Assembly (NCBI RefSeq): GCF_028368855.1
Contig: NZ_JAQNCY010000007.1
Span: 1 to 64,000 of the forward strand
Source: Leisingera sp. SS27
GTDB lineage: Bacteria > Pseudomonadota > Alphaproteobacteria > Rhodobacterales > Rhodobacteraceae
Direction of reading: 5' to 3'
DNA: 64,000 bases
Shown: piece by piece, positions 8,479-18,010 of the stretch
Layout of the letters: every line of letters begins with the position of its first letter
Position numbering within the stretch: position 1 is the stretch's first letter
Position numbers and translations under genes: made by a program
Notes under the pieces: model-generated
The model's input: only the letters and a program-made list of their open reading frames with translations
What the model was told of the DNA's origin: nothing
Database searches by the model: none

Positions 8479-9423
8479 ATGCTGCCCCCCGCCCTGTCCA
8501 AAGCCGATTTGCACCTGCTCTACGTGTTTTGCGCGGTGGTGGAGGCGCGCGGATTTTCGGCGGCGCAGATCACTTTGAATGTCTCTGCCTCCACTATCTC
8601 GAGGCAGATTGCAGACCTGGAGACCCGGCTGGGCATGCGCCTGTGCCAGCGCGGCCGCAAAGGGTTCCGGCTGACCGACAAAGGCGAGATCGTCTATGCT
8701 GCCTCGCACAAGCTGTTTGCGGCGCTGGACCAGTTCGGCGAAACGGTGGACGGCACCCGCGGCAAGCTGGTCGGCCGCCTGCCTGTGGCGGCGATCGACA
8801 ACTGGGTGTTCAACAATGAAGCGCCGATCATGAGCGCCTTGGCCGAGTTCACCCGGATTGCGCCAGAGGTCGAGATTGAGATGCACTCGCTAGCGCCGGA
8901 TGACATTGAGATGGCAGTGCAGGACGGAAAGATTGCACTCGGAGTTGGTGTCTTCCACAAGCACAAGCCCGGCTTGATCTACGAGACGCTGGGGTACGAG
9001 CGGATCGGCCTCTACTGCAGCAGCGGCCATCCTCTGTTCACGGCAGACACGCCTGCCAAGGTCGAGGAGCGGCTGCCTCAGGCCAATTTCTGTAAGCGGG
9101 CTTACCTGAACGAAGACCTGGTGGCGCCGGTCTCCCGCGGGCTGCCTTCAAACGCCAGCGCCCATCAGATCGAAGGCATTGCGATGCTGGTGCTGACCGG
9201 CCGCTATATCGGCTACCTGCCGGAAAGCTTCGCCGACATCTGGGTGCGTGAAGGCCGGGTGCGCTCGGTAGGAGATGGTATGTTTGACCTGAAGTCCGAG
9301 ATCAAGCTGGTGCGCAAACGCGGCGAAGAGCCGAATCTGGTGGTCAAAACCTTCATCCAGCTGGTGAAATCAGCAGCAGGTCAGGTCAGCAAGAAAAACC
9401 GCAAAGAAAGCCGTGGCGCCTAA
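8479..9423 (+). CDS. LysR-family regulator of the guanidino locus
   Basis: 314 residues. The N-terminal winged HTH (about residues 8-66, with FSAAQITLNVSASTISRQI as the helix-turn-helix region) is followed by an effector-binding domain to about 295 and a basic tail (KKNRKESR). Divergent from the amidinotransferase-like gene with 116 bases between starts, the usual layout for LysR control of a neighbouring operon. The effector is probably the imported guanidino/ureido compound or a product; that is inference. Confidence 0.87.
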   Translation: MLPPALSKADLHLLYVFCAVVEARGFSAAQITLNVSASTISRQIADLETRLGMRLCQRGRKGFRLTDKGEIVYAASHKLFAALDQFGETVDGTRGKLVGRLPVAAIDNWVFNNEAPIMSALAEFTRIAPEVEIEMHSLAPDDIEMAVQDGKIALGVGVFHKHKPGLIYETLGYERIGLYCSSGHPLFTADTPAKVEERLPQANFCKRAYLNEDLVAPVSRGLPSNASAHQIEGIAMLVLTGRYIGYLPESFADIWVREGRVRSVGDGMFDLKSEIKLVRKRGEEPNLVVKTFIQLVKSAAGQVSKKNRKESRGA

Positions 9424-9719
9424 ATCATAGTTTTGACGGCGCCCGCCAGCAAAAGGCGGATGCCAATTTGTTGCTCTATGTGGATGTTCGCTTTGACCAT
9501 GAAATATGCCGCTGCCTCACTGGAGGCCATGGAGAGTAAGTCCGGCCCGTAGCTGCCGTTGGTCATCACCCTTCACCGCTCATTGCAGCCCGCCGAAGCG
9601 GACAATAGTTGGGACCACAAGGTCAGGTCACGTGTGATCTCACAGCTTGCGGACCAAGCGATCCTTAGCTGCGGTTGGTTTAGTGGCGCCTATAGGCAAA
9701 TGAGCATCGCCAGTATTCT

Positions 9720-10961
9720 TTACTCATACTCACGGTAACGACGGTTCTTTCCAGCAACAAACAGCGCCGCAACCATAAAAACCAAGGACGGGATGAGCGC
9801 AAACTCCAGCCACTCCAGGCGTTTGGCAAGCCAGCCTCCCATCAGCGGCAATACAAATGCAATGCCATAGCCAACCAGCGTCATTCCTGCACTCAGCCGG
9901 GTAACCGCATGCCCTTTGGCGATTACCGCCGGCAGTGAAACCAGCAGGATCATTTCAACCGAAGCCGCAAAGCCGGTTAGCAGCGCAGCCGCCCAGGATG
10001 GCCATCCGGAAAGGAAGGCAAACCCGGCGAGCCCCGCAACGGATAGCACAGCTGATGCAGCAATTGGTCTTTGCCTTCCAATCCAACGCGGAACAGCCAG
10101 AACTGCAATAGAGGCCAGAAGAGGGGTCGCGTTATACGCGAAGAGCAAGCCTGCCAGGGCAGATGTTTCCCCTCGATCCTGAAGGATAGGTCCTACATAG
10201 GAATTAATGACGTAGAACGCCGCAACCGAGCCGGCGAGAAGCATCCCATACCGCCAGGCATGAGGATCGTTCCAGCGCGGCATGGATGTTGCTGCGATCT
10301 CTTGGCCGGCCGCGCCCTCTGTTGGGTCCCTCACAGCCTCAGGCGGCCGGACGAAGACCGTTGCCAAGGCAATGAACACAATCGGAACGGACCACAGCAG
10401 CAGTGCTGCGCGCCAGTCGTCTCCGCCCATCGGCAGCACCACAGGGAGCGTCAAGCCTGCACCAGACATCTCGCCAACCATCATTCCATTCAAATAGACT
10501 GCGCTCCCAAGCGCTATGTGGCTTGGTGTCCAGACCCGCGTTGCAGCCGGCAAAGCTGTTTGGAACACGGCAACACCCAGCCCCATGAGCACTGAGACTG
10601 AAAACAGCACTGCGCCAGAAGGGGCATAACCTCGTGCACTGGACGCTGCCGCCATCAATAAAAGCCCCCCGGTAATGGCGGTTTTTAACCCGAACCGCGT
10701 GATGATCACTGCCGCTGGGATCGCTCCAAAGGCGATGGCAACCACCGGCAGCATGGTCAGCGCCCCTATGCCCGCCGTGTCCAATCCATATGCATTGCCG
10801 ATGCGTGTTGCCAATGGCGGGGCTGCCAGAACCGGGACACGCAATGTCCAGCCCACGAGCCACAGAACGGCAAACATAGAGATTGGATATGAAGGGGAAC
10901 GTTGCGCTACGCAGTGGCCCACGAGCGGCTCCTTGTGCTGGCGTACTGGTTTTTCAAACAT
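9720..10961 (-). CDS. MFS transporter (CynX/NimT-like)
   Basis: 413 residues with about 12 hydrophobic segments and a central hydrophilic loop (around residues 205-230). ATG 10961 has an AGAAGGGAT ribosome site; a later Met at about residue 29 (MFAVLWLVGW) is an alternative. Overall pattern is like the cyanate/nitroimidazole permease branch of MFS carriers (WLVGWTLRVPVLAAPPLATRI at the first helix). Substrate unknown. Divergent from the LysR gene at 11028, which likely regulates it. Confidence 0.78.
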   Translation of the reverse strand: MFEKPVRQHKEPLVGHCVAQRSPSYPISMFAVLWLVGWTLRVPVLAAPPLATRIGNAYGLDTAGIGALTMLPVVAIAFGAIPAAVIITRFGLKTAITGGLLLMAAASSARGYAPSGAVLFSVSVLMGLGVAVFQTALPAATRVWTPSHIALGSAVYLNGMMVGEMSGAGLTLPVVLPMGGDDWRAALLLWSVPIVFIALATVFVRPPEAVRDPTEGAAGQEIAATSMPRWNDPHAWRYGMLLAGSVAAFYVINSYVGPILQDRGETSALAGLLFAYNATPLLASIAVLAVPRWIGRQRPIAASAVLSVAGLAGFAFLSGWPSWAAALLTGFAASVEMILLVSLPAVIAKGHAVTRLSAGMTLVGYGIAFVLPLMGGWLAKRLEWLEFALIPSLVFMVAALFVAGKNRRYREYE

Positions 10962-11027
10962 ATCCCTTCTGAAATTTTGGAGAAGATGTATAAATCAGGT
11001 GGCATCTATCGAAAAAATGGAAAGCAA

Positions 11028-11936
11028 ATGAACCGGTTTGCCGAAATTGAAGCTTTCGTTGCGGTCATAGAAACCGGCTCGTTTTCCGCGGCCGCAGCAC
11101 GGCAGGGGGTGGCGGTTTCTGCCGTCAGCCGTAGGGTCGACGAGATGGAAGCGCGGCTTGCAGTGAAGCTCACGTGGCGCTCGTCACGCGGTGTCAAAGC
11201 CACCGAAGAAGGGCGCATGTACTATGACCGTTGCCTCCGCCTCCTGTCGGATTTGACAGAAGCCGACAATGCAATTTCGGGTCTTGATGGTTCGGTCTCA
11301 GGGCCAATACGTATTGCCTGCCCGCCCGCATTTGGACTACGTCATCTCGCTCCGCTTGCAAACGCCTATGCTGCTGCGCATCCAGGTGCTCAGTTTGATA
11401 TCGACATGAGTGACCGGGCTGTAAATCTTGTTGAGGAAGGCTTCGACTTTGCGATCCGCATCGGCCATACAGATGACCCTGCTCTTACCTCTGAACCTCT
11501 CTTTCCTGTTCAGTATGTCATCACCGCAAGCCCGGCCTTTTGGCATGAGCATGGGCGCCCCGGCAGGCCTGAAGATCTGAAGGGTTTACCGGCAATCGTC
11601 TACAAGATCGGGAGCGACCCAGCGCGTTGGCGCATTACCTGTCCGGACAGCCGAACTGTAGAAGTTCGCTTGTCCCCACGCTTTGCTGCCAACAACGGTG
11701 AGATCTTGATCGAGGCGGCAAAAGCCGGGCTAGGTGTCTGTCTGGAACCCAAATACGCTTGCAGCGATGCTATCCGTGACGGTTTTCTGGAGGAGGTTCT
11801 GAGCGGTCACCGCATTGGTGAGCGACTGGTTGAACTCGTGAGACCCAGCATCCGGCCGCTTTCCCGAAGAGCGGGTGATTTTGCTAACATTCTGCGAGAA
11901 ACGTTCAGCACGACCCCTCCATGGGACGACGGTTGA
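11028..11936 (+). CDS. LysR-family regulator next to MFS carrier
   Basis: 302 residues from ATG 11028 (GGAAAG upstream). A frame extended to 10902 would overlap the MFS gene and adds no conserved sequence. The HTH is in residues 1-60 (IEAFVAVIETGSFSAAAARQ, then VSAVSRRVDEMEARL), followed by a substrate domain including CPPAFGLRHLAPL. Sequence is of the CrgA/AaeR-like LysR branch. Starts 66 bases from the divergent MFS gene, so it probably controls it. Confidence 0.87.
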   Translation: MNRFAEIEAFVAVIETGSFSAAAARQGVAVSAVSRRVDEMEARLAVKLTWRSSRGVKATEEGRMYYDRCLRLLSDLTEADNAISGLDGSVSGPIRIACPPAFGLRHLAPLANAYAAAHPGAQFDIDMSDRAVNLVEEGFDFAIRIGHTDDPALTSEPLFPVQYVITASPAFWHEHGRPGRPEDLKGLPAIVYKIGSDPARWRITCPDSRTVEVRLSPRFAANNGEILIEAAKAGLGVCLEPKYACSDAIRDGFLEEVLSGHRIGERLVELVRPSIRPLSRRAGDFANILRETFSTTPPWDDG

Positions 11937-12137
11937 ACCACAGGCCTCGATCTGCAATAGCAACAAGGTTTGAAGATTCATGGCTGAAGTAGCCGACCCA
12001 GACCAGCCCTTCGCCCTGCCTTCACGTTACTGCAATCGTAGCCTGCCTTCCGGCCATTCGCCGCGCGTGCAAAATCTGGAGATAATCGAACTCAAGCTGT
12101 GCGAGCAAACCCGTAATCCATTGCGGACCGGCGCGTA

Positions 12138-13433
12138 TCAGCTCGTCATTCTATCCGTGATCTGCGCTTCGATGAGAACCGTAGCGGCCTCGCCGGGTTT
12201 GGTGATCTCATGCACCACTGCAGCGGACCGGGAAACTACTTTGCCTGCACGAATGACCGCAATCCTATGCGCCCGCAACCGTATGGCGTCTATCTTGTCA
12301 CGCGCCTGCAGCAACACGAAATTCGCATCTTTCCCTTTTGCGACCCCGTAACCCTGCAGCCCCATGATACGCGCGGAATTCTCTGTCACGGCGTCAAAGC
12401 ACCAGCTCATATCCTCACGGCTCGAAAGTTGCCCCACATGCAACCCCATGAACGCCACGTCCAGCATGTCGGCTTTGCCCAGCGAATACCAAGGGTCCAT
12501 TACGCAATCGGATCCGAAGCCAACCGCAACGCCCGCATCGCGCAATTCGCGAACCCGCGTCTGTCCGCGGCGTTTGGGATAGGTGTCATGGCGGCCCTGC
12601 AGCATGATATTGATCAGCGGGTTCGGGATTGCGTGAACTCCGGCTTCGGCAATCAGCGGGATAAGTTTGGACACATAGTAATTATCCATGGAATGCATTG
12701 AGGTCAGGTGCGATCCGGCCACACGCCCCTGCAACCCAAGGCGCTGAGTCTCATAGGCCAAAGTTTCGATATGGCGGCTGTGAGGATCATCGCTTTCGTC
12801 GCAATGCATATCCACCATCAGGCCACGGTCCGCCGCGATCCTGCACAGCTGGCGGACGCTTTCGGCGCCATCCGCCATGGTGCGTTCAAAATGCGGGATG
12901 CCGCCGACGACATCCACTCCCATATCCAAAGCCCGGATGGTGTTCTCCATCGCAGTGGGATCGCGCAGCACACCATCCTGCGGGAAGGCAACCAGCTGCA
13001 GGTCCAGATAATCCTTCACCTTTTCACGTACCTCCAGCAGCGCCTGAACGCCCTTCAGTTCGTCGTCACAGGTGTCCACATGGCTGCGGATTGCGCCGAT
13101 GCCCTTTGCAACCGCCAAGTCGCAGTAGCGCAGCGCACGCTCTATGATGTCGTCCACGGTCTGGACCGGCTTCAGCTCCCCCCACAGGGCGATGCCCTCC
13201 AGCAGCGTGCCGGACACATTCAGCCGCGGTGTGCCAAGCGAGAGCGTTGCATCCATGTGGAAATGCGGGTCCACAAACGGCGGCGAGACCAGATAGCCCT
13301 CTGCCTCGATCACCTCCTTGGCTTCGGCGGTGATGGAGGCTTCAACCGCGGCGATTTTGCCGTTCTTGCAGGCAATATCGACGCCCGTTTGCCCGTCAGT
13401 CAGGCTGGCGTTTCTGACAATCAGGTCAAACAT
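12138..13433 (-). CDS. codA: Cytosine deaminase-like amidohydrolase
   Basis: 431 residues from ATG 13433, preceded by GGAAGGAGAG; upstream in-frame sequence belongs to the neighbouring permease gene. Amidohydrolase-superfamily metal motifs: HFHMDATL near residue 62, HCDESDD near 214 and GSDCVMDPW near 313, the set typical of cytosine (isocytosine/creatinine) deaminases. It converts cytosine to uracil and ammonia in the cytoplasm. It lies at the 3' end of the BMP-type importer operon, so the importer likely brings in the nucleobase or nucleoside substrate. Confidence in the exact base substrate is moderate. Confidence 0.82.
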   Translation of the reverse strand: MFDLIVRNASLTDGQTGVDIACKNGKIAAVEASITAEAKEVIEAEGYLVSPPFVDPHFHMDATLSLGTPRLNVSGTLLEGIALWGELKPVQTVDDIIERALRYCDLAVAKGIGAIRSHVDTCDDELKGVQALLEVREKVKDYLDLQLVAFPQDGVLRDPTAMENTIRALDMGVDVVGGIPHFERTMADGAESVRQLCRIAADRGLMVDMHCDESDDPHSRHIETLAYETQRLGLQGRVAGSHLTSMHSMDNYYVSKLIPLIAEAGVHAIPNPLINIMLQGRHDTYPKRRGQTRVRELRDAGVAVGFGSDCVMDPWYSLGKADMLDVAFMGLHVGQLSSREDMSWCFDAVTENSARIMGLQGYGVAKGKDANFVLLQARDKIDAIRLRAHRIAVIRAGKVVSRSAAVVHEITKPGEAATVLIEAQITDRMTS

Positions 13434-13459
13434 CGGGCTCTCCTTCCCAAAGCGGATTT

Positions 13460-14404
13460 CTAGCGCTGCCCTTTGAACCAGGGTGTCAGCAGGGCACGCG
13501 GATAGTCGGCAGAACGGGCCGCGATGACAAGCGCGATGATTGACAGGATATAGGGTGCCATCAGGAAGACCTGGCCGGGAACCAGCGCGCCCATTTCCGT
13601 CTGCAAACGCACCTGCAGCGCGTCGAATGCGCCAAACAGTAAGGCGCCGAACAAGGCCTTGCCGGGCCGCCAGCTGGCAAAGATCACCAGCGCGATACAG
13701 ACCCATCCGCGCCCGTTCACCATTCCAAAAAAGAAGGCGTCAAAGGCGCTCATGGTCAGGAAGGCGCCGCCAAGCGCCATCAGCGCCGAGCCTGCAACAA
13801 TCGCACCGATACGCAGGCCGTAAACCGACAGCCCCTGCGCGTCGACGCTGTCAGGATTGTCACCGACCGCCTGGATTGCCACACCCAGCGCAGTGCGGTT
13901 CATCACATACCAGACCAGTGCCACCATCAGCAGCGCAAGCCAGGTGAGCGCGGTCTGCTGGAACAGCACCGGCCCAAGAAAAGGCAGATCCGACAGCAGC
14001 GGAATGTCCAGAGCCTTAAACGGCTCGATCCGCGGCGGCGAGGACACATTGGGCAAGGCCGTGCGGTAAGTGAAGTAACTGACAGATGTGGCAAACAGGG
14101 TAATCCCCAGTCCGGACACATGCTGTGAAAGCCCCAAGGGAACCGTCAGCACCGCATGCAGCAGTCCGAACAGCGCTCCTGCCGCCGCCGCTGCAAGGAC
14201 ACCGCCCCATAGGCCGGCCCCCAGCCAGACCGCCATCCAGCCGCACATGGCCCCAACAACAAAAATCCCCTCGATCCCGAGGTTCAGAACGCCTGCCCGT
14301 TCGCAAATCAGGGCGCCCAGCACACCAAAAATCAGCGGGGTTGCAATGCGCAGGGATGCCGCCCAGAAGCTTTCGCTCAGGAGGATGTTCAGAAGATCCA
14401 TCAT
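13460..14404 (-). CDS. BMP-type ABC importer permease 2 (YufQ/NupQ-like)
   Basis: 314 residues. The start ATG 14404 overlaps the stop of permease 1 (ATGA). About eight to nine hydrophobic segments; an N-terminal ICERAGVLNLGIEG motif is diagnostic for this permease family (BPD_transp_2). It forms a heterodimer with the permease at 14401-15468. Family members carry nucleosides or nucleobases, in keeping with the deaminase gene 26 bases downstream. Confidence 0.87.
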   Translation of the reverse strand: MMDLLNILLSESFWAASLRIATPLIFGVLGALICERAGVLNLGIEGIFVVGAMCGWMAVWLGAGLWGGVLAAAAAGALFGLLHAVLTVPLGLSQHVSGLGITLFATSVSYFTYRTALPNVSSPPRIEPFKALDIPLLSDLPFLGPVLFQQTALTWLALLMVALVWYVMNRTALGVAIQAVGDNPDSVDAQGLSVYGLRIGAIVAGSALMALGGAFLTMSAFDAFFFGMVNGRGWVCIALVIFASWRPGKALFGALLFGAFDALQVRLQTEMGALVPGQVFLMAPYILSIIALVIAARSADYPRALLTPWFKGQR

Positions 14405-15468
14405 GATACGGCCTCCCTGGTGCGCAGAATGCGGTACTTCGCCAGAAAGCCGCCGACCAGCACGCACAGCAGCGACATCGAGACAACGAGGTCTGCCAGG
14501 AAGGACGACACGCCCATCGCGCGGCTCATACTGTCGGCGCCTACGAACACCGAGGCAATGAACAAGGCTGCAACCACCACACCTGCGGGCGACAGCCCGG
14601 CCAGCATCGCCACAACAATGCCGGTGTAGCCAAAGCCCGGCGACAGATCCGAAGTCAGGTAGCCTTTCAGCCCTGCAACTTCGCTGACGCCCGCCAGCCC
14701 GGCCAAGGCGCCGGAGATCGCGGCTACGCCGAACAGAGACCGGTTCACATTTATCCCCGCATGGCGCGCAGCGGCGGCGTTTTCTCCGACCGCGCGCAGC
14801 TTGAAGCCCCAGACCGACCGCGCCAGCATGAACTGGGCAATCCCTGCCAGCACCAGCGCAATGATCAGCCCGGAATGCACCCGCATCCGCTCAATCAACG
14901 GCGGCAGCATGCCCTGATCCAGTACCGGCGCCGACTGGGGCCAGCCAAGCCCCATCGGGTCCTGCAGCGGGCCTTCCAGCATCATCTGCAAGAAGATCAG
15001 GATAATGAAGTTCAGCAGGAGCGTCGTCACAACCTCATCGGCCCCGAAGCGGACCTTCAGATAGGCCGGCGCCATCATGCCCGCCGCACCGGCTCCGGCT
15101 CCCAGAAGAATAATCAGCGGCAGCAGCACAATGCCCGGGGCGTCCAGGTATCCCGAACCGATGGCAACAGCTGCCATAGCGCCCAGGTACAGCTGCCCCT
15201 CAGCCCCGATGTTCCACAGCTTGGCACGGAAGGCCAATGCGGCAGCAAGACCCGTGAAGATCAGCGGTGTGGCACGGGTCAGCATTTCGGACAGGGCAAA
15301 GACCGAGCCGAAAACGCCCTTGATCATCTCGCCATAGGCGGTCAGCGGATTGGCCCCGGCGGCCAGCAGGGGAATGGCCGCAAGGGCCAGGGAAATCACG
15401 GCGGACAGGATGGGAATGCCGATGGCGAAGGCACGGGACGGGTTCTCGCGCGGTTCAATGCGGATCAT
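14401..15468 (-). CDS. BMP-type ABC importer permease 1 (YufP/NupP-like)
   Basis: 355 residues. The start at 15468 overlaps the ATPase stop by four bases. Multi-spanning; includes FRAKLWNIGAEGQLYLGAMA, the conserved motif of this permease family. Partner of the permease at 13460-14404, the double ATPase at 15465-16982 and the binding protein at 17021-18010. The run of ATGA overlaps shows tight translational coupling. Confidence 0.88.
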   Translation of the reverse strand: MIRIEPRENPSRAFAIGIPILSAVISLALAAIPLLAAGANPLTAYGEMIKGVFGSVFALSEMLTRATPLIFTGLAAALAFRAKLWNIGAEGQLYLGAMAAVAIGSGYLDAPGIVLLPLIILLGAGAGAAGMMAPAYLKVRFGADEVVTTLLLNFIILIFLQMMLEGPLQDPMGLGWPQSAPVLDQGMLPPLIERMRVHSGLIIALVLAGIAQFMLARSVWGFKLRAVGENAAAARHAGINVNRSLFGVAAISGALAGLAGVSEVAGLKGYLTSDLSPGFGYTGIVVAMLAGLSPAGVVVAALFIASVFVGADSMSRAMGVSSFLADLVVSMSLLCVLVGGFLAKYRILRTREAVS

Positions 15469-16982
15469 GCGGGTTCTCCTGCCATCATCAGCCCGATCTT
15501 TTCGCGGTCGTGGCTGCCTGCCTCCACCAGGTTGCCGTCGCGGATCACCATGATGCGGTCGGCAAGACCCAGGATTTCGTCAAGGTCCTCTGAAATCAGG
15601 ACAACGCCCGCGCCGCGCTCCCGCGCTTCCAGCAGGCGCCGGCCCACCTCGGCCGCGGCCCCCATGTCCAGGCCGCGTGTCGGCTGGTTGGCCAGGATCA
15701 GGCGGGGAGAACGTTCGAACACCCGCGCAAGGATCAGCTTCTGGATATTGCCGCCGGACAGCAGCCTGGAGGACGCCGCAACACCCGGCCCGCGCACGTC
15801 ATAGGCCTGCGCCAGCCGTTCTGCATTGTCCCGGATGGCGTCCCGCCGCAGCAATCCGCGGGATTGCACCTCCGGATCGTCCAGCCGTTCGATCACCATG
15901 TTCTCGGCGACACTCATGGCGCCGACAATGCCCTCGTGATGGCGGTCCTCGGGGATGCGCCCGATACCGGCCTTCACCATTGCAGCCGGGCCGGGTTTCG
16001 CAACCTTTGTACCGTCAACCTGTATATGCCCTGCACTGGGCGCCGCCAGGCCGGAAATCACATTGGCCAGCGCGCTTTGCCCGTTGCCGGAAATCCCGGC
16101 AATGCCCAGAATTTCATGCGCTTTCACCGTGAGATCAATGCCTTTCAGTGTGTCGCGCTTGGAGCGCCCGGAGACGGAAATCCCTGACAGGTTCAAGACC
16201 GGCGCGCCCGGCACCATGTCTGTGCGGGCAACCTTGGGCGTATCCGCCCCGACCATCATCCGTGCGATTGCCTTCTCATCAGCATCCGCGGTGGCCATTT
16301 CGCCCACCTTCCGGCCGTGCCGCAGCACTGCAATCCGGTCCGAAAACGCCAGAACCTCCCGCAGTTTATGGCTGATGAAGATGACCGAAAGGCCCTCCCG
16401 CGTCATCGCCTTGATGTTTTCAAACAGTGTGTCCGCTTCCTGCGGCGTCAGCACTGCGGTGGGTTCGTCCAGCACCAGGATCCGGGCGTCGCGGTAGAGC
16501 GCTTTCAGGATCTCCACGCGCTGGCGCTCGCCAACCGAAAGCCTGCCAACAGGCGTGTTCAGCGGTGCCTTCAAGCCGCTGTGTTCGATGATCCCCTCGA
16601 TTTTGGCCCGCGCAGCCTGCCGGTTGCGCCGCAGTGCCAGCAAGGGCTCTGACCCTAAGGTGATGTTGTCCAGCGCATTGATGTTCTCGGCCAGGGCAAA
16701 ATGCTGATGCACCATGCCCACACCGGCGGCCAGCGCCGCCTGCGGATGGCCCAGCGGCAGGGAGTGCAGCACGCCGTTTTCATCCGCCACTTCGACGCTG
16801 CCAGCGTCCGGCAGGTAGTGGCCGAACAGCATGTTCATCAGCGTGGTCTTGCCGGCGCCGTTTTCACCCAGCAGCGCAAGCACTTCGCCTTTGGCCAGCG
16901 TCAGGCTGACATCGTCATTTGCCACAACCGGGCCGAAACGCTTGCTCAGCCCGTTGAGCCTTAGAACCGTGGAATCTGTCAT
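15465..16982 (-). CDS. BMP-type ABC importer ATPase (double NBD, YufO/NupO-like)
   Basis: 505 residues carrying two nucleotide-binding domains. Domain 1 has Walker A GENGAGKTT (about 37-45), signature LSVGERQRVEILKALYR and Walker B ILVLDEPT. Domain 2 has a degenerate Walker A (GISGNGQSA) and signature LSGGNIQKLILARV. This asymmetric pair is typical of sugar/nucleoside-type double ATPases (RbsA/YufO), where the second site is usually inactive. Lies 38 bases downstream of the binding-protein gene with a stem-loop between. Confidence 0.9.
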   Translation of the reverse strand: MTDSTVLRLNGLSKRFGPVVANDDVSLTLAKGEVLALLGENGAGKTTLMNMLFGHYLPDAGSVEVADENGVLHSLPLGHPQAALAAGVGMVHQHFALAENINALDNITLGSEPLLALRRNRQAARAKIEGIIEHSGLKAPLNTPVGRLSVGERQRVEILKALYRDARILVLDEPTAVLTPQEADTLFENIKAMTREGLSVIFISHKLREVLAFSDRIAVLRHGRKVGEMATADADEKAIARMMVGADTPKVARTDMVPGAPVLNLSGISVSGRSKRDTLKGIDLTVKAHEILGIAGISGNGQSALANVISGLAAPSAGHIQVDGTKVAKPGPAAMVKAGIGRIPEDRHHEGIVGAMSVAENMVIERLDDPEVQSRGLLRRDAIRDNAERLAQAYDVRGPGVAASSRLLSGGNIQKLILARVFERSPRLILANQPTRGLDMGAAAEVGRRLLEARERGAGVVLISEDLDEILGLADRIMVIRDGNLVEAGSHDREKIGLMMAGEPA

Positions 16983-16989
16983 GGGAAAC

Positions 16990-17013
16990 AGGGCCGGCGC
17001 AAATGCCGGCCCT
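16990..17013 (-). promoter_or_regulatory. Stem-loop after BMP binding-protein gene
   Basis: A 9-bp perfect GC stem (agggccggc at 16990-16998 with gccggccct at 17005-17013) with a 6-base loop sits between the binding-protein stop and the ATPase start, without a T-run. It may stabilise the upstream message or partly attenuate read-through. Confidence 0.55.
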
Positions 17014-17020
17014 TCTGCCG

Positions 17021-18010
17021 TCAGTTGTCGGAAACCGGGCGGGCATCGTTCACGTTCACACGGAACAGCCCGTCCAGAATTTCTGCTTCGCGCGCCTTTA
17101 CGGCCGCCTCGGTTTCAGACGATATCAGGCTTTCGTCCATCACCAGTGAACCGCCGCCATAGGCCATGAAACTGTACTGGCCGTAATCCGCAGCCTCGAA
17201 ACTGCCGCCTGCCACATTGGCAACCGCCTTGTCGATGGTTGCTTCCATGTGCCAGAGGGCCGAAGCCATGATCGTGCCAGGATAGTCGCCGGAGGTGTCG
17301 ATGACATTGCCCACGGCCTTCACACCGCGTTCAACGGCTGCGTCGGATACGCCAAAGCGTTCAGCGTACATCACGTCCGCCCCGGCATCCATCATCGCAA
17401 AGGCGCTTTCCTTGGCCTTTGGCGGGTCATACCAGCTGTCGATGAAGTTCACGATGAACTTCACATCCGGGTTCACTTCCCGCGCGCCATCCATAAAGGC
17501 ATGCATCAGGCGGTTCACCTCGGGAATGGCATAACCGCCCACCATGCCGATCACATTCGAATCGGTTGCCGCTCCTGCAACCATGCCGGACAGATAGGAC
17601 GGCTCATGGATCCAGTTGTCGAAAACCGAGAAGTTCGGCGCAACCGGACCAAAGGAAGATCCCATCAGAAAAGCGGTTCCGGGGTAGTCTTTTGCAACTT
17701 TGCGCGCCGCGCGCTCGAGCCCGAACACCTCACCAACGATAAGCTGCTGCCCTTGTTCGGCATATTCGCGCATCACCCGCTCATAGTCTGTGTTCGCAAC
17801 GTTTTCCGAGAAGACGTAGTCGATATCGCCACGCTCGGCTGCGGCGTTCAGAGCTTTGTGGATCCGGCTGATCCATTGCTGCTCGACGGGCAGCGTATAG
17901 ATTGCTGCAACCTTGATCTTTTCAGCCACGGCAGCACCTGCGCTCAGCAGGCTCGCGCAGGTAAAGAAAACCGCAAGCACGGCTCTTCTTGTTAGTGAAG
18001 CATTTTTCAT
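17021..18010 (-). CDS. BMP-family substrate-binding protein (YufN/BmpA-like)
   Basis: 329 residues from ATG 18010, preceded by GGGAGGGAAACA. Residues 1-32 form a signal peptide (RRAVLAVFFTCASLL, ending AAVAEK); no lipobox Cys directly at the cleavage site, so it is probably a soluble periplasmic protein. The body matches the BMP/PnrA family (IKVAAIYTLPVEQQWI, YAEQGQQLIVGEVF, GAATDSNVIGMVGGYAIPEV). Family members bind purine or pyrimidine nucleosides. First gene of the operon that ends with the cytosine deaminase-like gene. Confidence 0.87.
   Translation of the reverse strand: MKNASLTRRAVLAVFFTCASLLSAGAAVAEKIKVAAIYTLPVEQQWISRIHKALNAAAERGDIDYVFSENVANTDYERVMREYAEQGQQLIVGEVFGLERAARKVAKDYPGTAFLMGSSFGPVAPNFSVFDNWIHEPSYLSGMVAGAATDSNVIGMVGGYAIPEVNRLMHAFMDGAREVNPDVKFIVNFIDSWYDPPKAKESAFAMMDAGADVMYAERFGVSDAAVERGVKAVGNVIDTSGDYPGTIMASALWHMEATIDKAVANVAGGSFEAADYGQYSFMAYGGGSLVMDESLISSETEAAVKAREAEILDGLFRVNVNDARPVSDN

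Noticed and set aside
14761-15804. 347-residue open frame on the + strand
   Set aside because: Antisense to the BMP-type permease and ATPase, low-complexity His/Gln/Arg composition.
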